From Penaeus vannamei (taxonomy: Eukaryota; Arthropoda; Malacostraca; Decapoda; Penaeidae): DNA of 35,000 nt. Location: NCBI RefSeq assembly GCF_042767895.1, contig NC_091566.1:1387401-1422400 (forward strand). The letters are read 5' to 3'. This document shows, piece after piece, positions 1 through 25,904 of this stretch. The notes below the pieces were generated by a model, which was given only the letters and a program-made list of their open reading frames with translations, ran no database searches and had not been told where the DNA came from. Both the position numbers and the translations under genes were made by a program. Every line of letters begins with the position of its first letter. Within the stretch, counting starts at the first letter, position 1.

Positions 1-272
1 TCTATAAATAAGCAACATTGCCGTTGTGACAGTGTGTTTGTATGTGGTTCCATGGTCGTTTTTATAATTTAACTTAGACACATGGTTGACGATATGAGTC
101 AGTGCCATGTATGTGAGAGTATCGGTAAGAGAATGTATGTGAAAGCGAGCATTTACATACGCACAGAACACGTGATCTTGGCCAGATTCAGAGTTCGTGT
201 ATTGCAACATCCATCGGAGTGGGTATTCGAAAAGTGTGTGTGTGTGTGTGTGTGTGTGTGAGTGTGTGTGCG

Positions 273-304
<32 letters not shown>

Positions 305-322
305 TGCGTGCGTGTGTGTGTG

Positions 323-353
<31 letters not shown>

Positions 354-1440
354 TTGGTGCCGCCCATGATAAATCTGCGCTCCTATAGCACTAGTGGATT
401 GAAATTAATGATAATAAATGGAAATGATTGTAGTGGCTTGTTATATGTAAATCAGGAAAGAGACAGGTTTATAATGGTATATGTTGACCGAATTACATAT
501 TGTTCCATAAGGGATTTACTAAAATATCAGGAGATTTATATGATTTATATATGTATACATTCCAAAAAATACAATGTAAGAAGTCATGCAGAATTCCCCC
601 TTTTATCCAGAAACCATATCCTTACACAGTTAAAAATAATTCTGGCAGATTACAAGATATGCGGTACAGGTGTCGCACCAACAACATCCATTTACGAGAA
701 AATAAACCACAGGAAACATTCTTCGGGCAACATTTTACGATAATTTCCTCATTCACCTGTATGTTGACACGATGACTGTAGATTATCTTCGTTACTGAAT
801 ACTTTTCTTTTGGGAATTTTGTATTTTTTGATGGGTAAATAGAGAGACTGACTTATAATTAAGAGGAATGTTCGAATGTCACAATGGTAATACTGCATGA
901 AAACTGGGGATGCCGAAAGTTAAGACATGAATATATTACTGTAATTTGTCTATATTTGTATAGCATAAGCAAAAAAAAAATGAAGTAAATCACTACCACC
1001 TATGTAGTAAGGCAAATAAGCTATTATTAAGAATATATTTCAAATCTTTTATGCCAGGCATTCACCCTATGAAAAGCCTTACCGGTAAAGAAGCAAATAC
1101 GACTGCTATTTTTGTTCCTACATTTTCAAGATATGCGAACTTCACGTGTCAAATGAACGTTATCGGAAAATAGGATTATTGGGACTATAAACCACGAAAC
1201 AAAAAAGCTACGGCAAGCATCAGACTTTAGCATTCTGTATGAAAATCGTACCACCTATGAAGGACATCAGGTGAACAGCACACGCCAAGCAAGCTGCAGA
1301 ATAATCTAAGCCTTCGAGAAAGAGCGTCGCTATATGAAGTATTCTGGACATTCCTCCTTCAGGTGAACGCCACTGCCTCCCACGGAAAACCCTAATGACT
1401 ACTGATCTCCAAGGTATCCAAGGTAAAAATAAGATATGTC
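1..1440. other. Intergenic sequence beyond the PLAC/Ig gene
   Basis: Apart from a TG tract with TGCG interruptions at about 234-355, I see no gene here. The ORFs that cover the TG tract are cysteine/valine products of the repeat. Confidence 0.6.
234..355. repeat. (TG)n with TGCG interruptions
   Basis: About 120 bases of TG dinucleotide with TGCG tetramers in the middle. Confidence 0.95.
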
Positions 1441-1477
1441 TAGTTTATCCAGAATATGCTCTTCGGGGGGAGTCCCG

Positions 1478-15623
<14,146 letters not shown>

Positions 15624-15776
15624 CGCCCGAGACTCAGACACGCAAGCCCTCTGGCATCAGGCTTCGCACGCCCAAGGGTGACTGGCGCCGCGCGGGTTCC
15701 CTGGCGATCTAGACCTCGTATCGGGGTTGCCAGCACGCAGAGCTGCCACGGCGCGATCCGGTGTCTCAATCAGGCG

Positions 15777-15808
15777 TGAGTGCCTCGCTTTGGCTCAGCC
15801 TACAAATA
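15777..15808 (-). promoter_or_regulatory. Possible core promoter of the PLAC/Ig gene
   Basis: On the minus strand TATTTGTA (15808-15801) lies about 30 bases upstream of CACTCA (15782-15777), an arthropod-like initiator, in a locally GC-rich stretch. This would give a 5' UTR of about 155 nt before the ATG at 15623. Position only; no transcript evidence, and the TATA-like box is not canonical. Confidence 0.28.
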
Positions 15809-15860
15809 GCGCCATTTATTCTTCGAGGATCGGAGCACCTTATACCGCTTCGTCTCCCTT

Positions 15861-15957
15861 GCCTCTTCAGACCCGAAGATGGAATCGAGGACGATTCCGA
15901 AACTGTTGTCTCACTTTCATCAATAAATCTAGTTTGTACATTGTGGGTTTTTCTTCC
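15861..15957 (+). mobile_element. Retroelement 3' tail, copy A
   Basis: Starts CCTCTTCAGACCCGAAGATG, followed by a perfect 7-bp hairpin (GGAATCG, loop AGGA, CGATTCC), GAAACTG, a TCAATAAATCTAG block and CATTGTGGGTTTTTCT. The same sequence occurs inverted at 17,100-17,008, where it lies downstream of a retroelement ORF2 end. It sits about 90-180 bases upstream of the proposed start of the PLAC/Ig gene, on the opposite strand. Confidence 0.75.
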
Positions 15958-16289
15958 ATATTATCAACACGGTATTGTGTTTTTCATTGCACCTTCATAC
16001 ATCAAAGACAAAGAATACGTAGTTATTGGCCCTGTCCCTCCCTCCCCTTCCCTCTCCCTCGTCCTCTCTTAATAAACAAAACACCATCGGCGAAGCGGAC
16101 GGTGTGATGAGAGCGACCCATGCCGGCCTGCCCACTTACATTCAATTTCCGTCAATTTGAGCTTCCTCGCGGGATTGCATGTAACATTATTTGTCACCTC
16201 TGGATAATGCCTCCTGGGGGGCCACGGCTCGCAATGAAAGGAGAAATTATTCTATACCACAAAAAGTGAATGTAATAATAGGCATATTA

Positions 16290-17007
<718 letters not shown>

Positions 17008-17100
17008 TGTAGAAAAAAAACACAATGCACAAACTAGATTTATTGAAGACAAAACAGTTTCGGAATCGTCCTCGATTCCATCTTCGGGTCTGAAGAGGAA
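17008..17100 (-). mobile_element. Retroelement 3' tail, copy B
   Basis: Reverse complement of copy A with the hairpin fully intact (GGAATCG/CGATTCC, loop AGGA), then TTCAATAAATCTAG, GTGCATTGTG and a T run, ending directly in TA repeats. It lies about 110 bases downstream, in the same orientation, of the ORF2 C-terminus at 17,630-17,189, so it is probably that element's 3' UTR and end. Confidence 0.75.
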
Positions 17101-17188
17101 ATTCAGTTCAGTTAGATTTGCGAGGTCATGCTTCGCCCGGGCCTTTCCTCTGGAGTGGCCCGGCCTGTGTCAATTATTTCTAGTTAAC

Positions 17189-17700
17189 TCATGTGTTTTC
17201 TTTGAACTGTATGCTTATCGTGGTGGCTGAATTGCGAGCAAGCGATCCAGCTGCCACGGGGTAAGCATGTGGTATACCCTTTTTACCAGCCCGGCGGCTG
17301 TGGTGGGTGGTCCCTGTCTTAGAATTTGTGTGTTCATAATTCTGCAAGTAATGTAACAGGGTGGCGTTAGACTCGCCGCAGTGTTTGCATAACCTGGCAG
17401 TCTCGTCATCAATAATTTGCCAAGCGCATGGGTAACCTAGTCTTAATCTGTGTAGTATGACTTCGGTACCTCTTTTTGTATTTGGAGGACGGGCCAGTGG
17501 CATCTGAGTACCACTTGGCAGCGAGCGAATTTGTGACATTTTCTCTGTGTGTTCCCCGGAGGACTGCACATGCTGTAGCTTTGGGACTTTGTCGCGACTC
17601 TCCTTCCAGGTCATAGTGTCCGCGCGACATAGAGACCGGGCACCAGTTATGTATGTTTCAGTTTTAGTTAAATGTATAGATATGTTTCCACAATATCGTT
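17189..17700 (-). pseudogene. Non-LTR retrotransposon ORF2, C-terminal end
   Basis: The frame reads RPPNTKRGTEVILHRLRLGY, then RLCKHCGESNATLLHYLQNY, matching the region after RNase H in Jockey/I-type elements (basic R-L-R-L-G stretch, then C-x2-C and L-x-H-Y-L). It ends SIQFKENT with a stop near 17,189. Upstream residues (TETYITGARSL...) are split between frames. 5'-truncated; the AAT repeats at 17,780-18,060 lie beyond its broken end. Confidence 0.7.
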
Positions 17701-17779
17701 TCTACGTCAAGGAAATATTGTCTTGGGGGTGCAAAATAATTGTATTGGCTCCTATATCTATGACGATTATCATTTGATC

Positions 17780-17982
17780 AATTGAATGATAATAATAATG
17801 GTAATAATGATGATAATAACCATGCGAGTAGTAGTAGTAGTAGAAATAGTAGTAGTTGTAGTTGTAGTAGTAGTTATAATAATAATGATAATTGCAATAA
17901 TAATAATGATAATTGCAATAATAATAATGATAATAATCATAATGATAATGCCAAGAACAAGAGTAATGATGATGATAATTGG

Positions 17983-18013
<31 letters not shown>

Positions 18014-18060
18014 GGTGATGGAGATGAGGATGGACAGGATGATAGGCCTGATAATAATAG
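17780..18060. repeat. AAT/AGT/GTT trinucleotide tract
   Basis: AATGAT, AGT, TAGTTG and GGT units in sequence; no coding value. Confidence 0.93.
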
Positions 18061-18217
18061 TATTAAGAACTAGAAGCAACCATAGAGGGCATACCACTGC
18101 CAAGGCAATAGAATCGCTGATACAGTAAAAATATTCACACTTGAAGAATTACATTATAATCACCTCTTTCTGAAGTACACTGGTGACGTCCGTGTTTCCC
18201 TATCTCACAGTGCTAAA

Positions 18218-18458
18218 GGCGCTGTCACACTAGCATTTTTCCGTCAATTTTTTTTACAATTTTATTTAACATAAATACAAACATTCTCGAATATAGCTCT
18301 TGATTTGGCTTTGCTTGGCTGGAAAAGTTGACGTTAAGGTTTTTAGACGGAAACGATCATTATCGTCTGCCTGGAAAATCGACAATTCGCTCAAAAATGG
18401 AGAAATTTTCAGAAAATTGTCAAAAAAATGACGGAAAAAGTGCTAGTGCGACAGCGCC
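18218..18458. mobile_element. 241-bp inverted-repeat element (MITE), TTAA-flanked
   Basis: Left end GGCGCTGTCACACTAGCATT; right end, reverse complemented, GGCGCTGTCGCACTAGCACT. The arms pair over about 45 bases, through TTTTCCGTCA and ACAATTTT. Flanks are TAAA (left, one change from TTAA) and TTAA (right). No ORF. The arms resemble those of the larger element 75 bases downstream. Confidence 0.82.
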
Positions 18459-19754
18459 TTAAGGAATCCTTTTAAAAAAAAATCATGGATCCGGATCACC
18501 ATTAAAATTTAATGACATCTAAATTGGGTTAAGACCGCTTTCACACCAAGATGGCACATCGCACGTGGCAAATGGGAGGTGGTAAGTGGCAAATGACATG
18601 GCACGGTGATTTCAGAAAAAAAGGTTACACATGACACGTGTCACTCGGTCCACAAGATGGTGACAACTATCTATGTCACTTGGAGGAATAACGTGGATGA
18701 TTTTGGGGATAGTGTGAAGCAAACTTGTTCCAATACCCTGAAAATACTTGTGAGTAAAAATGTTTTAATAACTATACCACTGAGAGTATTTTTATTATAC
18801 ATGGCGGGACTTCCATGGTGGTTATCGGAGGGGGGGGGGGGCAATGGTCATTGTCATTACGTAAAGTTCTTCACCGACGCTGCACGTCAAGACGGAATCT
18901 AAGCTGAAGAACTCATGAAGGCTTTTATTTGGAAAAAAAAAAAAAAAATGGCTCCGCGGATCCGTGCTTGAACTAATGTAACCGCCAATCACGGACTTTT
19001 TTTTTACACCGAGCTAGGGTAAGAACAGAACACTACTGGTTCCTTAAGACTGTTACATCAATGTTTTGCCAACTTCTGTTCCATGTTGAGTCTAATTTGG
19101 TTCAATCTGCATGGGAAATTGTTCTTAAACAATACTGTGTGTTACTTTATTTACCTCTTCATCTGAATAAATGTAAAAAACTCTCCATTGTTTCAGTTGT
19201 CTAACGTTAGCATCCTTCGTGTGTTTCGAGTTTTGCGACATGAATTAACAGCCAACAACAGAGTATCGTATCATGTTGCCACTGTGATGTAACAGTACAA
19301 ATTACATGTTGCTTTCCGTTGTTTGTGGAGACAAACAGTGGAGACTACAGTATGAAACGGACGCAGGGAGGTATCTCCAACTTCACAGGGAGAGTGCAGA
19401 TGACCAGCAGGAGCGTGAGAGTCAGAGTCAGGATGAATGCAGCCAGGTAGCTAACACAGACCAAAATTCCCTTCTGTGTGTTAACCTACCACGTGGTAAA
19501 AGTACACCCAGCAGATTTAATGTGGCCAAGAAAAAGCAAGATAAACAAATAAACAATGTGTAAACTGTACAATATAAATACTGAAGTGGACAGCCTTAAT
19601 TTTTGTTACTTCTGGCCGCCCCACCCCCAGATTTATTGTTGTTATCCCCTGTGTCCCCCACCAGAAAATTCTCTGGACCCGCTTCTGTCTGGACGTAGCA
19701 TAGCTGTGCACGAGATCGCACACATCATATCGTCTACCTCTGCAAAACTGCGAG

Positions 19755-20182
19755 TGATTACCCTCTCATTCGAAGCCTCGCTCACTGGGAAAGCGAAGCC
19801 GCGTGTCAAATGCCTTTTGGCGGAATTTTTCTGGACACCAAAACTACTCTATGTAAAACATACCTCTCAAAGTTATCATTTTTATACATTTAATGGTAGA
19901 AAAACTCACAATGCACAATCTAGATTCCTCAATAGATCTAGTTTGTGCATTGTGGGTTTTTCTATCAAAATGGTAGAGTGTTTTCTATTCACTATATTTA
20001 ATATGAATTTATTTACGTTAACCTGGCTAATAATATATTTGGATATAAAAGCTCCAACAGAATCTGACACTGTCCGAGGTGGCAGGTCGCACGCAAAAAA
20101 AAAAAGAGTAAATCTGCCAAACACACTTGGCACAGCTTTGCTCACCGACGCCCAGTGAGTGAGGTTTCGAATGAGAGGGTAA
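19755..20182. mobile_element. 430-bp nested element with 35-bp terminal inverted repeats
   Basis: Left TGATTACCCTCTCATTCGAA, then GCCTCGCTCACTGGG. The right end, reverse complemented, is GGTTACCCTCTCATTCGAAA, then CCTCACTCACTGGG. Inside lies a palindrome of the retroelement tail (19,896-19,966). No transposase. It is inserted in, or formed inside, the TTAA-flanked element. Confidence 0.75.
19896..19966. repeat. Palindrome: two retroelement tails head-to-head
   Basis: Arms GTAGAAAAACTCACAATGCA and its near-complement TGCATTGTGGGTTTTTCTAT, with CTAG at the inner edge of each and an 18-base spacer. The arms match the last 30 bases of the tails at 15,928-15,957 and 17,008-17,037 but lack the hairpin. 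Confidence 0.85.
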
Positions 20183-20249
20183 CCACGCGTGTTCTTTCAG
20201 GAAACAATGCGATGTGTGCCTCCTCTTGTGCGCAGCTTTACCTCTTCCA

Positions 20250-20478
<229 letters not shown>

Positions 20479-20539
20479 AGCATTTTCAGGGTATTCCAAC
20501 GTGCGACTTGCTACCTTGGTGAGAGCGGCCTTAAGTGGT

Positions 20540-22080
20540 GGGAAATAGTTGGTGGTTGGAATACATGAAAAAGGGGTTGGTGAGTTATGGACAAGGCAGC
20601 TTAGCGTGCAAAGGCATCTGCTTGCTCTTTACTAGGGATCCCAAACACGGATGGGAATTATGCAAAACCTGACTGATTTCAGGAATGTAGACAGGTAATA
20701 CAACATAGCGAAGTAAAGGAAGGAATGGACGACATGCATTGTGAAGTGGATGACAAATAGTGATGTTATAAAGATGTTCGATTTTGGAGGAAATTGCAAG
20801 TTGTATTTACAGAAAGGAAAGACTACGGCGAAACCAGTAACTGAAGTGAATTTAGAACTATCTGTATAAATATAGATACTGGAGAAGTGAGTAAAGATAT
20901 GAGCGAGAAAATGGGTGAGAAGAACAGGTTTGTTAACCCAGGGAAACAGACGAGTAAATGCACGAGCAAGGTATCAGCCAAGATGGGAAAGATGGGCAGA
21001 GAGAGGAAGGGGTCGGAGATGAGAAAAGGGTGAATGGGAAAGGAGTAGGTAAACGTAGAAAATAAAATATAGAACGTAGTAATTGAGGAATGATTCGTTT
21101 GGAGAGAGAAAATTGGTGAAAACGAGCATAACTCCTTAAAGAGAGAAAGACACGAAGTCGAGAATGAGATGACGAGCCCGATTCAGTGTCTGGGCTCTTA
21201 ACTAGAGAGGATTGGAAAACGCCTGGGATTAATCGAAGACCTCAGCGGTGGATTTTTGTTAAGGTGAGCGAGAAGGGAAGAGGCAGCTGAAGAACATATA
21301 CGACAGCCATAATCAAGAGTATAGAGGATCATGGTAATATAGAGGCGGAGGAGTTGTTTGTGGTATAAATCCTAGAGTATATGAGTAAGAGTCTGCAAGA
21401 GCCGGAGCTAACGGCGAGCAATTTTTTTTAAACAGAATGGATATCGTCCCGCCCGAACAGTTTGAACTTGAATGGCACCGAGGAACTTGCCTGAAGGGCG
21501 AAAATGGATTGGGGCATCATATAGAGAGAGTGGAGATTGAGATGCCATACGTGAACAAAAAAAAATGTATGGAGAAGGATTTAGAGGTCGAAGATCGAAA
21601 GCCGTGGTCGATGACATATGAGATTAATGTCACTGCAATCTGAAGAAGCTGGCGGAGAACAGGTAAGGAAAGGCCTGAGGCATGGGTGGTTAAATCACCC
21701 ACGTACAGGGTGGTAGGGCTGAAACTAATCCGTTTAATAATGTGGTGCTCAACAATGCTCTGTTGAACACCATCGGATGGAGGAGAAGAAGGGGAAGTAG
21801 AAGCAGCAAGTTTGACACGGAAAGTGCGATCAGAAAGGACTTGATGAACACAAACGCTTCCATGTATGCCATAAGGAGATAATTGTCGTAGGGATATTTT
21901 GCCGCGTTGTGCTATCATATGCCTTTTCTAGATCAAAGACAATCCTGAATCACGACCTGCAAATACCGACGTAATTTGTGTCACGCAAAGAGCATCTGTC
22001 CTACAACGGCGAAATTCAAACTGATTTAGAGAAAAACAAAAAAAAAGTTGAGCCGAGGGTTGAGGCCCAAAATCAGGGAG
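20540..22080 (-). pseudogene. Decayed Jockey-like ORF2: reverse transcriptase and RNase H
   Basis: In minus-strand order. About 21,870-21,740: LSDRTFRVKLAASTS and DGVQQS, the strand before and at the RT GVPQGS motif (changed to GVQQS). About 21,630-21,590: DHGFRSSTSKSFSIHF. About 21,530-21,470: LYDAPIHFRPSGKFLGAI, the usual K-F-L-G block. About 21,350-21,320: a Y-x-L-D-Y-G-C-R stretch. About 20,860-20,830: YTDSSKFTSVTGFAVVF, the RNase H D-G-S-K motif with G changed to S. Frames change repeatedly, so it is dead. Its 3' end meets the TTAA-flanked element and its 5' end fades before the ATT tract at 22,250. Confidence 0.8.
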
Positions 22081-22249
22081 ACCCTAAACACTGGGCCTCA
22101 GTCTCCGTCTCCTAAGCACCCCCCACCCCCACACCACCCCCCCACACCGCCCAGACTACAACGGGGATAGGACAAAGGCGACAACTCTATGCACTCCGTT
22201 GTTTTAAAGTCACATGTAGATGTTTGAAATCGTATTGTCTTTTTTATCA

Positions 22250-22323
22250 ATATCATTTTACTATTATTATCACAATCAATATCATCATTATTATTATTAT
22301 TATTGCTATCATTATTATCATTA

Positions 22324-22388
<65 letters not shown>

Positions 22389-22582
22389 ATTATTACTAGT
22401 ATTATTTTTATCACTATTACTATTATTATTATATATGTGATTATTGTTAGTGTTATTATTGTTACTGGTACCATTACTATTATTATTATTATTATTATTA
22501 TTGTTATTGTTATTATCATTGCCATTATTATTATCATCATCATTATTATTATTATAATTATTTGCAAATTATTGTTTTTTTA

Positions 22583-22636
<54 letters not shown>

Positions 22637-22850
22637 TATTATTATTATTATTATTATTATTATCATCATTATTATCATTATCATTATCATCATTATCATC
22701 ATCATTTTTTTTATTATTATTATAATTATCATTATCGTTATCATTATTATCATTATCAATATTATTATTATTATTATTATTATTGTTTTTTTATTATTAT
22801 CATTATTAGAATTATTATTATCATCGTTGTTATTATGATTACCATTGTTA
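22250..22850. repeat. 600-bp (ATT)n block
   Basis: Almost continuous ATT/ATC trinucleotides with a few ATTG and TTTT interruptions. The preceding 22,080-22,250 has a C-rich CCCCCCACC run and no gene. Confidence 0.95.
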
Positions 22851-23084
22851 ATACCACTGGCATTATAGTAACAATAGTAATAATAATAACAGAGAGGGCG
22901 AAGCGTGAAAAAATAAGAAGATGGCAGAGACTAAAATGAAGACGAAGAAGGTGTAGAAAATGAAAAAAAATGAAGATGAAAAAGGCTTGGATGAAGGTGG
23001 TAAACATGGAGAAGAAGAAGCAGGTAAAGAACATAAAAAAAGGTGAAGATAAAGAAAATGATAAAGATAATTTAAGATGATGGA

Positions 23085-23470
23085 GATCATTATTATTATC
23101 ATCGTTATTCTCATACTCACCATCATCATTTTCATTATCATTGTCATTATCATTATTACTGTTATTGTTCAGTATCATTATTATCATTATTGTTATTATT
23201 CTCATCATTCTTAATACCATACTTAATATCATTAGTATTATTGTTGTTGTTGTTATAACAATAACAATAATAATGATGATGATGATCATTATCATCATGA
23301 AAATAATACCAATAACAAAAAAATAATAATATTGATAATAATATTCTGAATAATAATAATAATAATAATAATAACAAAAATAAAACAAATCAAAAATAAT
23401 ATTGATAATAATCATAATAACAATAATAATAATAATAAAAACAACAAATAATAGATAATAAGAACAATGA
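23085..23470. repeat. ATT/AAT trinucleotide block
   Basis: ATT/ATC repeats that switch strand to AAT/AAC repeats near 23,260. The segment 22,850-23,085 between the two blocks is GAA-rich and holds no gene. Confidence 0.92.
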
Positions 23471-23545
23471 TAACTATAACAACATTACATTTATTTTGAA
23501 TTCAAATATGCCTTTATTCTAATGAATTACAAAGAACAAGGACAG

Positions 23546-23687
23546 TTTATTAACAATATTACTGAATATTCATATGTAGATAGAAAGTTTTGCAGATGAT
23601 AAATTACCACCACCAATTTATTAACAATATTACTGAATATTCATATGTAGATAGAAAGTTTTGCAGATGACAAATCACCCCCTAACT
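23546..23687. repeat. 71-bp direct duplication
   Basis: Two tandem copies begin TTTATTAACAATATTACTGA at 23,546 and 23,617 and end near GCAGATGA(T/C)AAAT; they differ only near the ends. Confidence 0.93.
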
Positions 23688-23689
23688 AA

Positions 23690-25500
23690 AATGCAAATCC
23701 AGGGAAAAACACTTTAAAATGTACTTCCTACCAGGTTGAGAGGGCGATCCGTTGGTCTAAAAGCAAACCAAGACAGATGGTACTTCAGTGCTACTGTACA
23801 ATATGTATACCTTTTTTGCGACAGATGAAGGTAAGCATCATAGGCTTGAATATAATAACTTTAGCCTCATGTGATGTTGGACTACATAAAACTTTCAGTT
23901 TAATAAATTATTGATTTTTCTAATTACCAGGTTAATTATGAATATGATCACTCTAATCTTAAATCTGCTCAACTGATATCTTAAAATTATCATAGAAGCT
24001 GAGATTAATACTTCCCAAACCCACCCTTGAAGGGTTTATAATGGATCCTAGCATTTGTGCCAAAGCTCAAAGCACATGTAAACATACACCCACTATATTG
24101 AGAGCATCTATGTTTAGTCTGCTGAAGCTCATGAAGCTGGGCAATTGGGGCTCTACATTCTAGAGAAAATAACAAATCAGAGTATTTGGGCCAAACAAGC
24201 ATTTGTGGAACATTTTCTTGACAAAGCATGTGATAAAAAGTTGCAGATTACATAGTAAGAGAGGAATGGTTAACAAGAAGAAAAGGAGACAAGTAGCAAA
24301 TGAGAGAAGGTGTTGATTAATCTAGGCATCACTGTTCACACTTTTGTCTTTTTAGGGTAAAATTTGAAAACAGACACAATCTCTATAACATAATTTATCA
24401 ATATATGAGGTGGATAAATGTACAGAGATGACATTCCAATGAAATCCTATGAATAAGTACAAAAATGCGTAATGTCAAACTTTCACAACTATCCAGTTGT
24501 ATAAACCACAACACAACTTGAAATTTCCCAACCGAGTAATAAACATCAAATCTAATATCCCATTTCATTTCTTAGAAATAACTGTCTCCTAGTTAGGAAG
24601 AATTCTAAAATCTACTGAAAGAATTAAAGTGAAAGAGATAGCAGCAGTTGATTCAGAACCCTGCTCTCTTTTTCAAAATTTCTAGTTTATCTATATGTTA
24701 CACAATGATATTGGTTGGGTAGGTATGTGGAGCAACAGTTATGGAGTTGCTTTTCTTCTAAAGTTATCACATTTATCTGGAAGGTTTACTGCCTTCCAGA
24801 TTTTATAAAATCTATTGAGGCACCAAATATTATGTATTTGTCAGGTAATCAATGTGTGCTACAAGATAATTATAAATTCTTTATATAATATTCATAAATT
24901 CCTTGCATAAGCAACAAATACTCTTGTATCCATTTCACTGTGCACTGCAGACAATTGTTCATTTCCCACTAAACATATTTTTTGAAGAAGAGTTAAGATT
25001 AACCCATTGGATCCAGATGCTTCACTACCATCATGTGGCCCAAAATATGGGGCATTAGGCTTACTTGACCTGCCACTCTGCTAGGTGTGCGGCTTGTTGG
25101 CCAGGGACATATAAACACCTCTAGTTAGCATCACCTGTCCCTCAAGCCAAATTTTTTTCATGACATGATGATCAGGTCACCCGGATTCTATGGGGTTGAA
25201 GAACTAAAAACACTTCTAGCTTCTTCATAGATGTACTGAATCTAAAATTACTTGCATGTACACAAAATAATTTTGTATCCATTTCATTGCATTTTGTAAA
25301 CTCATTCAATCCTCACTATACATAATTTATGATGAAGAGTCTAAAATAAAGAACCAAAGAAAACTTCATAAATGTGCAGAATTTATCAACTAAAAACAGA
25401 TTACACTTACATATTTCTTACCAGAAACAAGAGTTAAGGGGTTCAAGTCAAAATGTTTTTTTTATCAGACAGGATATAAATAATATTGGTCATCTGGAAG
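23690..25500. other. Unique AT-rich sequence downstream of STOML2
   Basis: No microsatellite longer than a few units and no ORF that I recognise. The 74-codon minus ORF at 24,005-24,229 shows no domain. It contains the small inverted-repeat element at 24,999-25,199 and may include a long 3' UTR if the AATAAA near 25,514 is not used. Confidence 0.5.
24999..25199. mobile_element. 200-bp inverted-repeat element (MITE-like)
   Basis: Left end TTAACCCATTGGATCCAG; right end, reverse complemented, TCAACCCCATAGAATCCGG; imperfect arms of about 18 bases. No ORF. The inside is less AT-rich than its surroundings. Class unknown. Confidence 0.55.
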
Positions 25501-25508
25501 GTTCAAAT

Positions 25509-25514
25509 TTTATT
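25509..25514 (-). promoter_or_regulatory. Candidate polyadenylation signal AATAAA of STOML2
   Basis: AATAAA on the minus strand about 150 bases after the STOML2 stop codon (25,666). Confidence 0.5.
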
Positions 25515-25665
25515 AGGTGAAGTTTAATGCATATGCAAAAACTCAAGAAAGGAAAGAAGTATTACACTAGGCTTGAACTACTTGAAAAGTACAAGACTTT
25601 GCATTCTATTAAACATTTTCCCACAAACAAACATTCTCTTTCTGCAAAAATATATACAATGCATT

Positions 25666-25904
25666 TTATGGTTTATCTACAGTATCTTCCTCATTTTCTA
25701 ATTTAGACTCACTTCCAGATTCCTCTTTGTCAGACAAGGTGAGGAGGGTTTTGGAAAGGGCTTTATAAGTAGTTACAGCAGACCCAACAATGCCAGTTAC
25801 ATCAGAAACATTAGCTGGCAAAATTAAGGTGTTGTTCTTAGTAGCCATGTTCTGGAATGCCTGGATATAGGAGTGTGCTGTTGATAACGATGCTGCATTG
25901 AGAC
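25666..25904 (-). CDS. STOML2: STOML2 exon 8: C-terminal Band-7 extension and stop
   Basis: Acceptor TTACACAG, phase 1. Encodes LNAASLSTAHSYIQAFQNMA, TLILPANVSDVTGIVGSAV and TYKALSKT, then an acidic, poorly conserved tail (ESGSESKLENEEDTVDKP) and TAA at 25,668-25,666. Confidence 0.93.

Noticed and set aside
197..743. ORFs of C/V runs over the TG tract
   Set aside because: Translation of a dinucleotide repeat; no codon bias or domain outside it.
24005..24229. 74-codon minus ORF downstream of STOML2
   Set aside because: No motif recognised and no start or splice evidence; kept only as part of the unique non-coding stretch.
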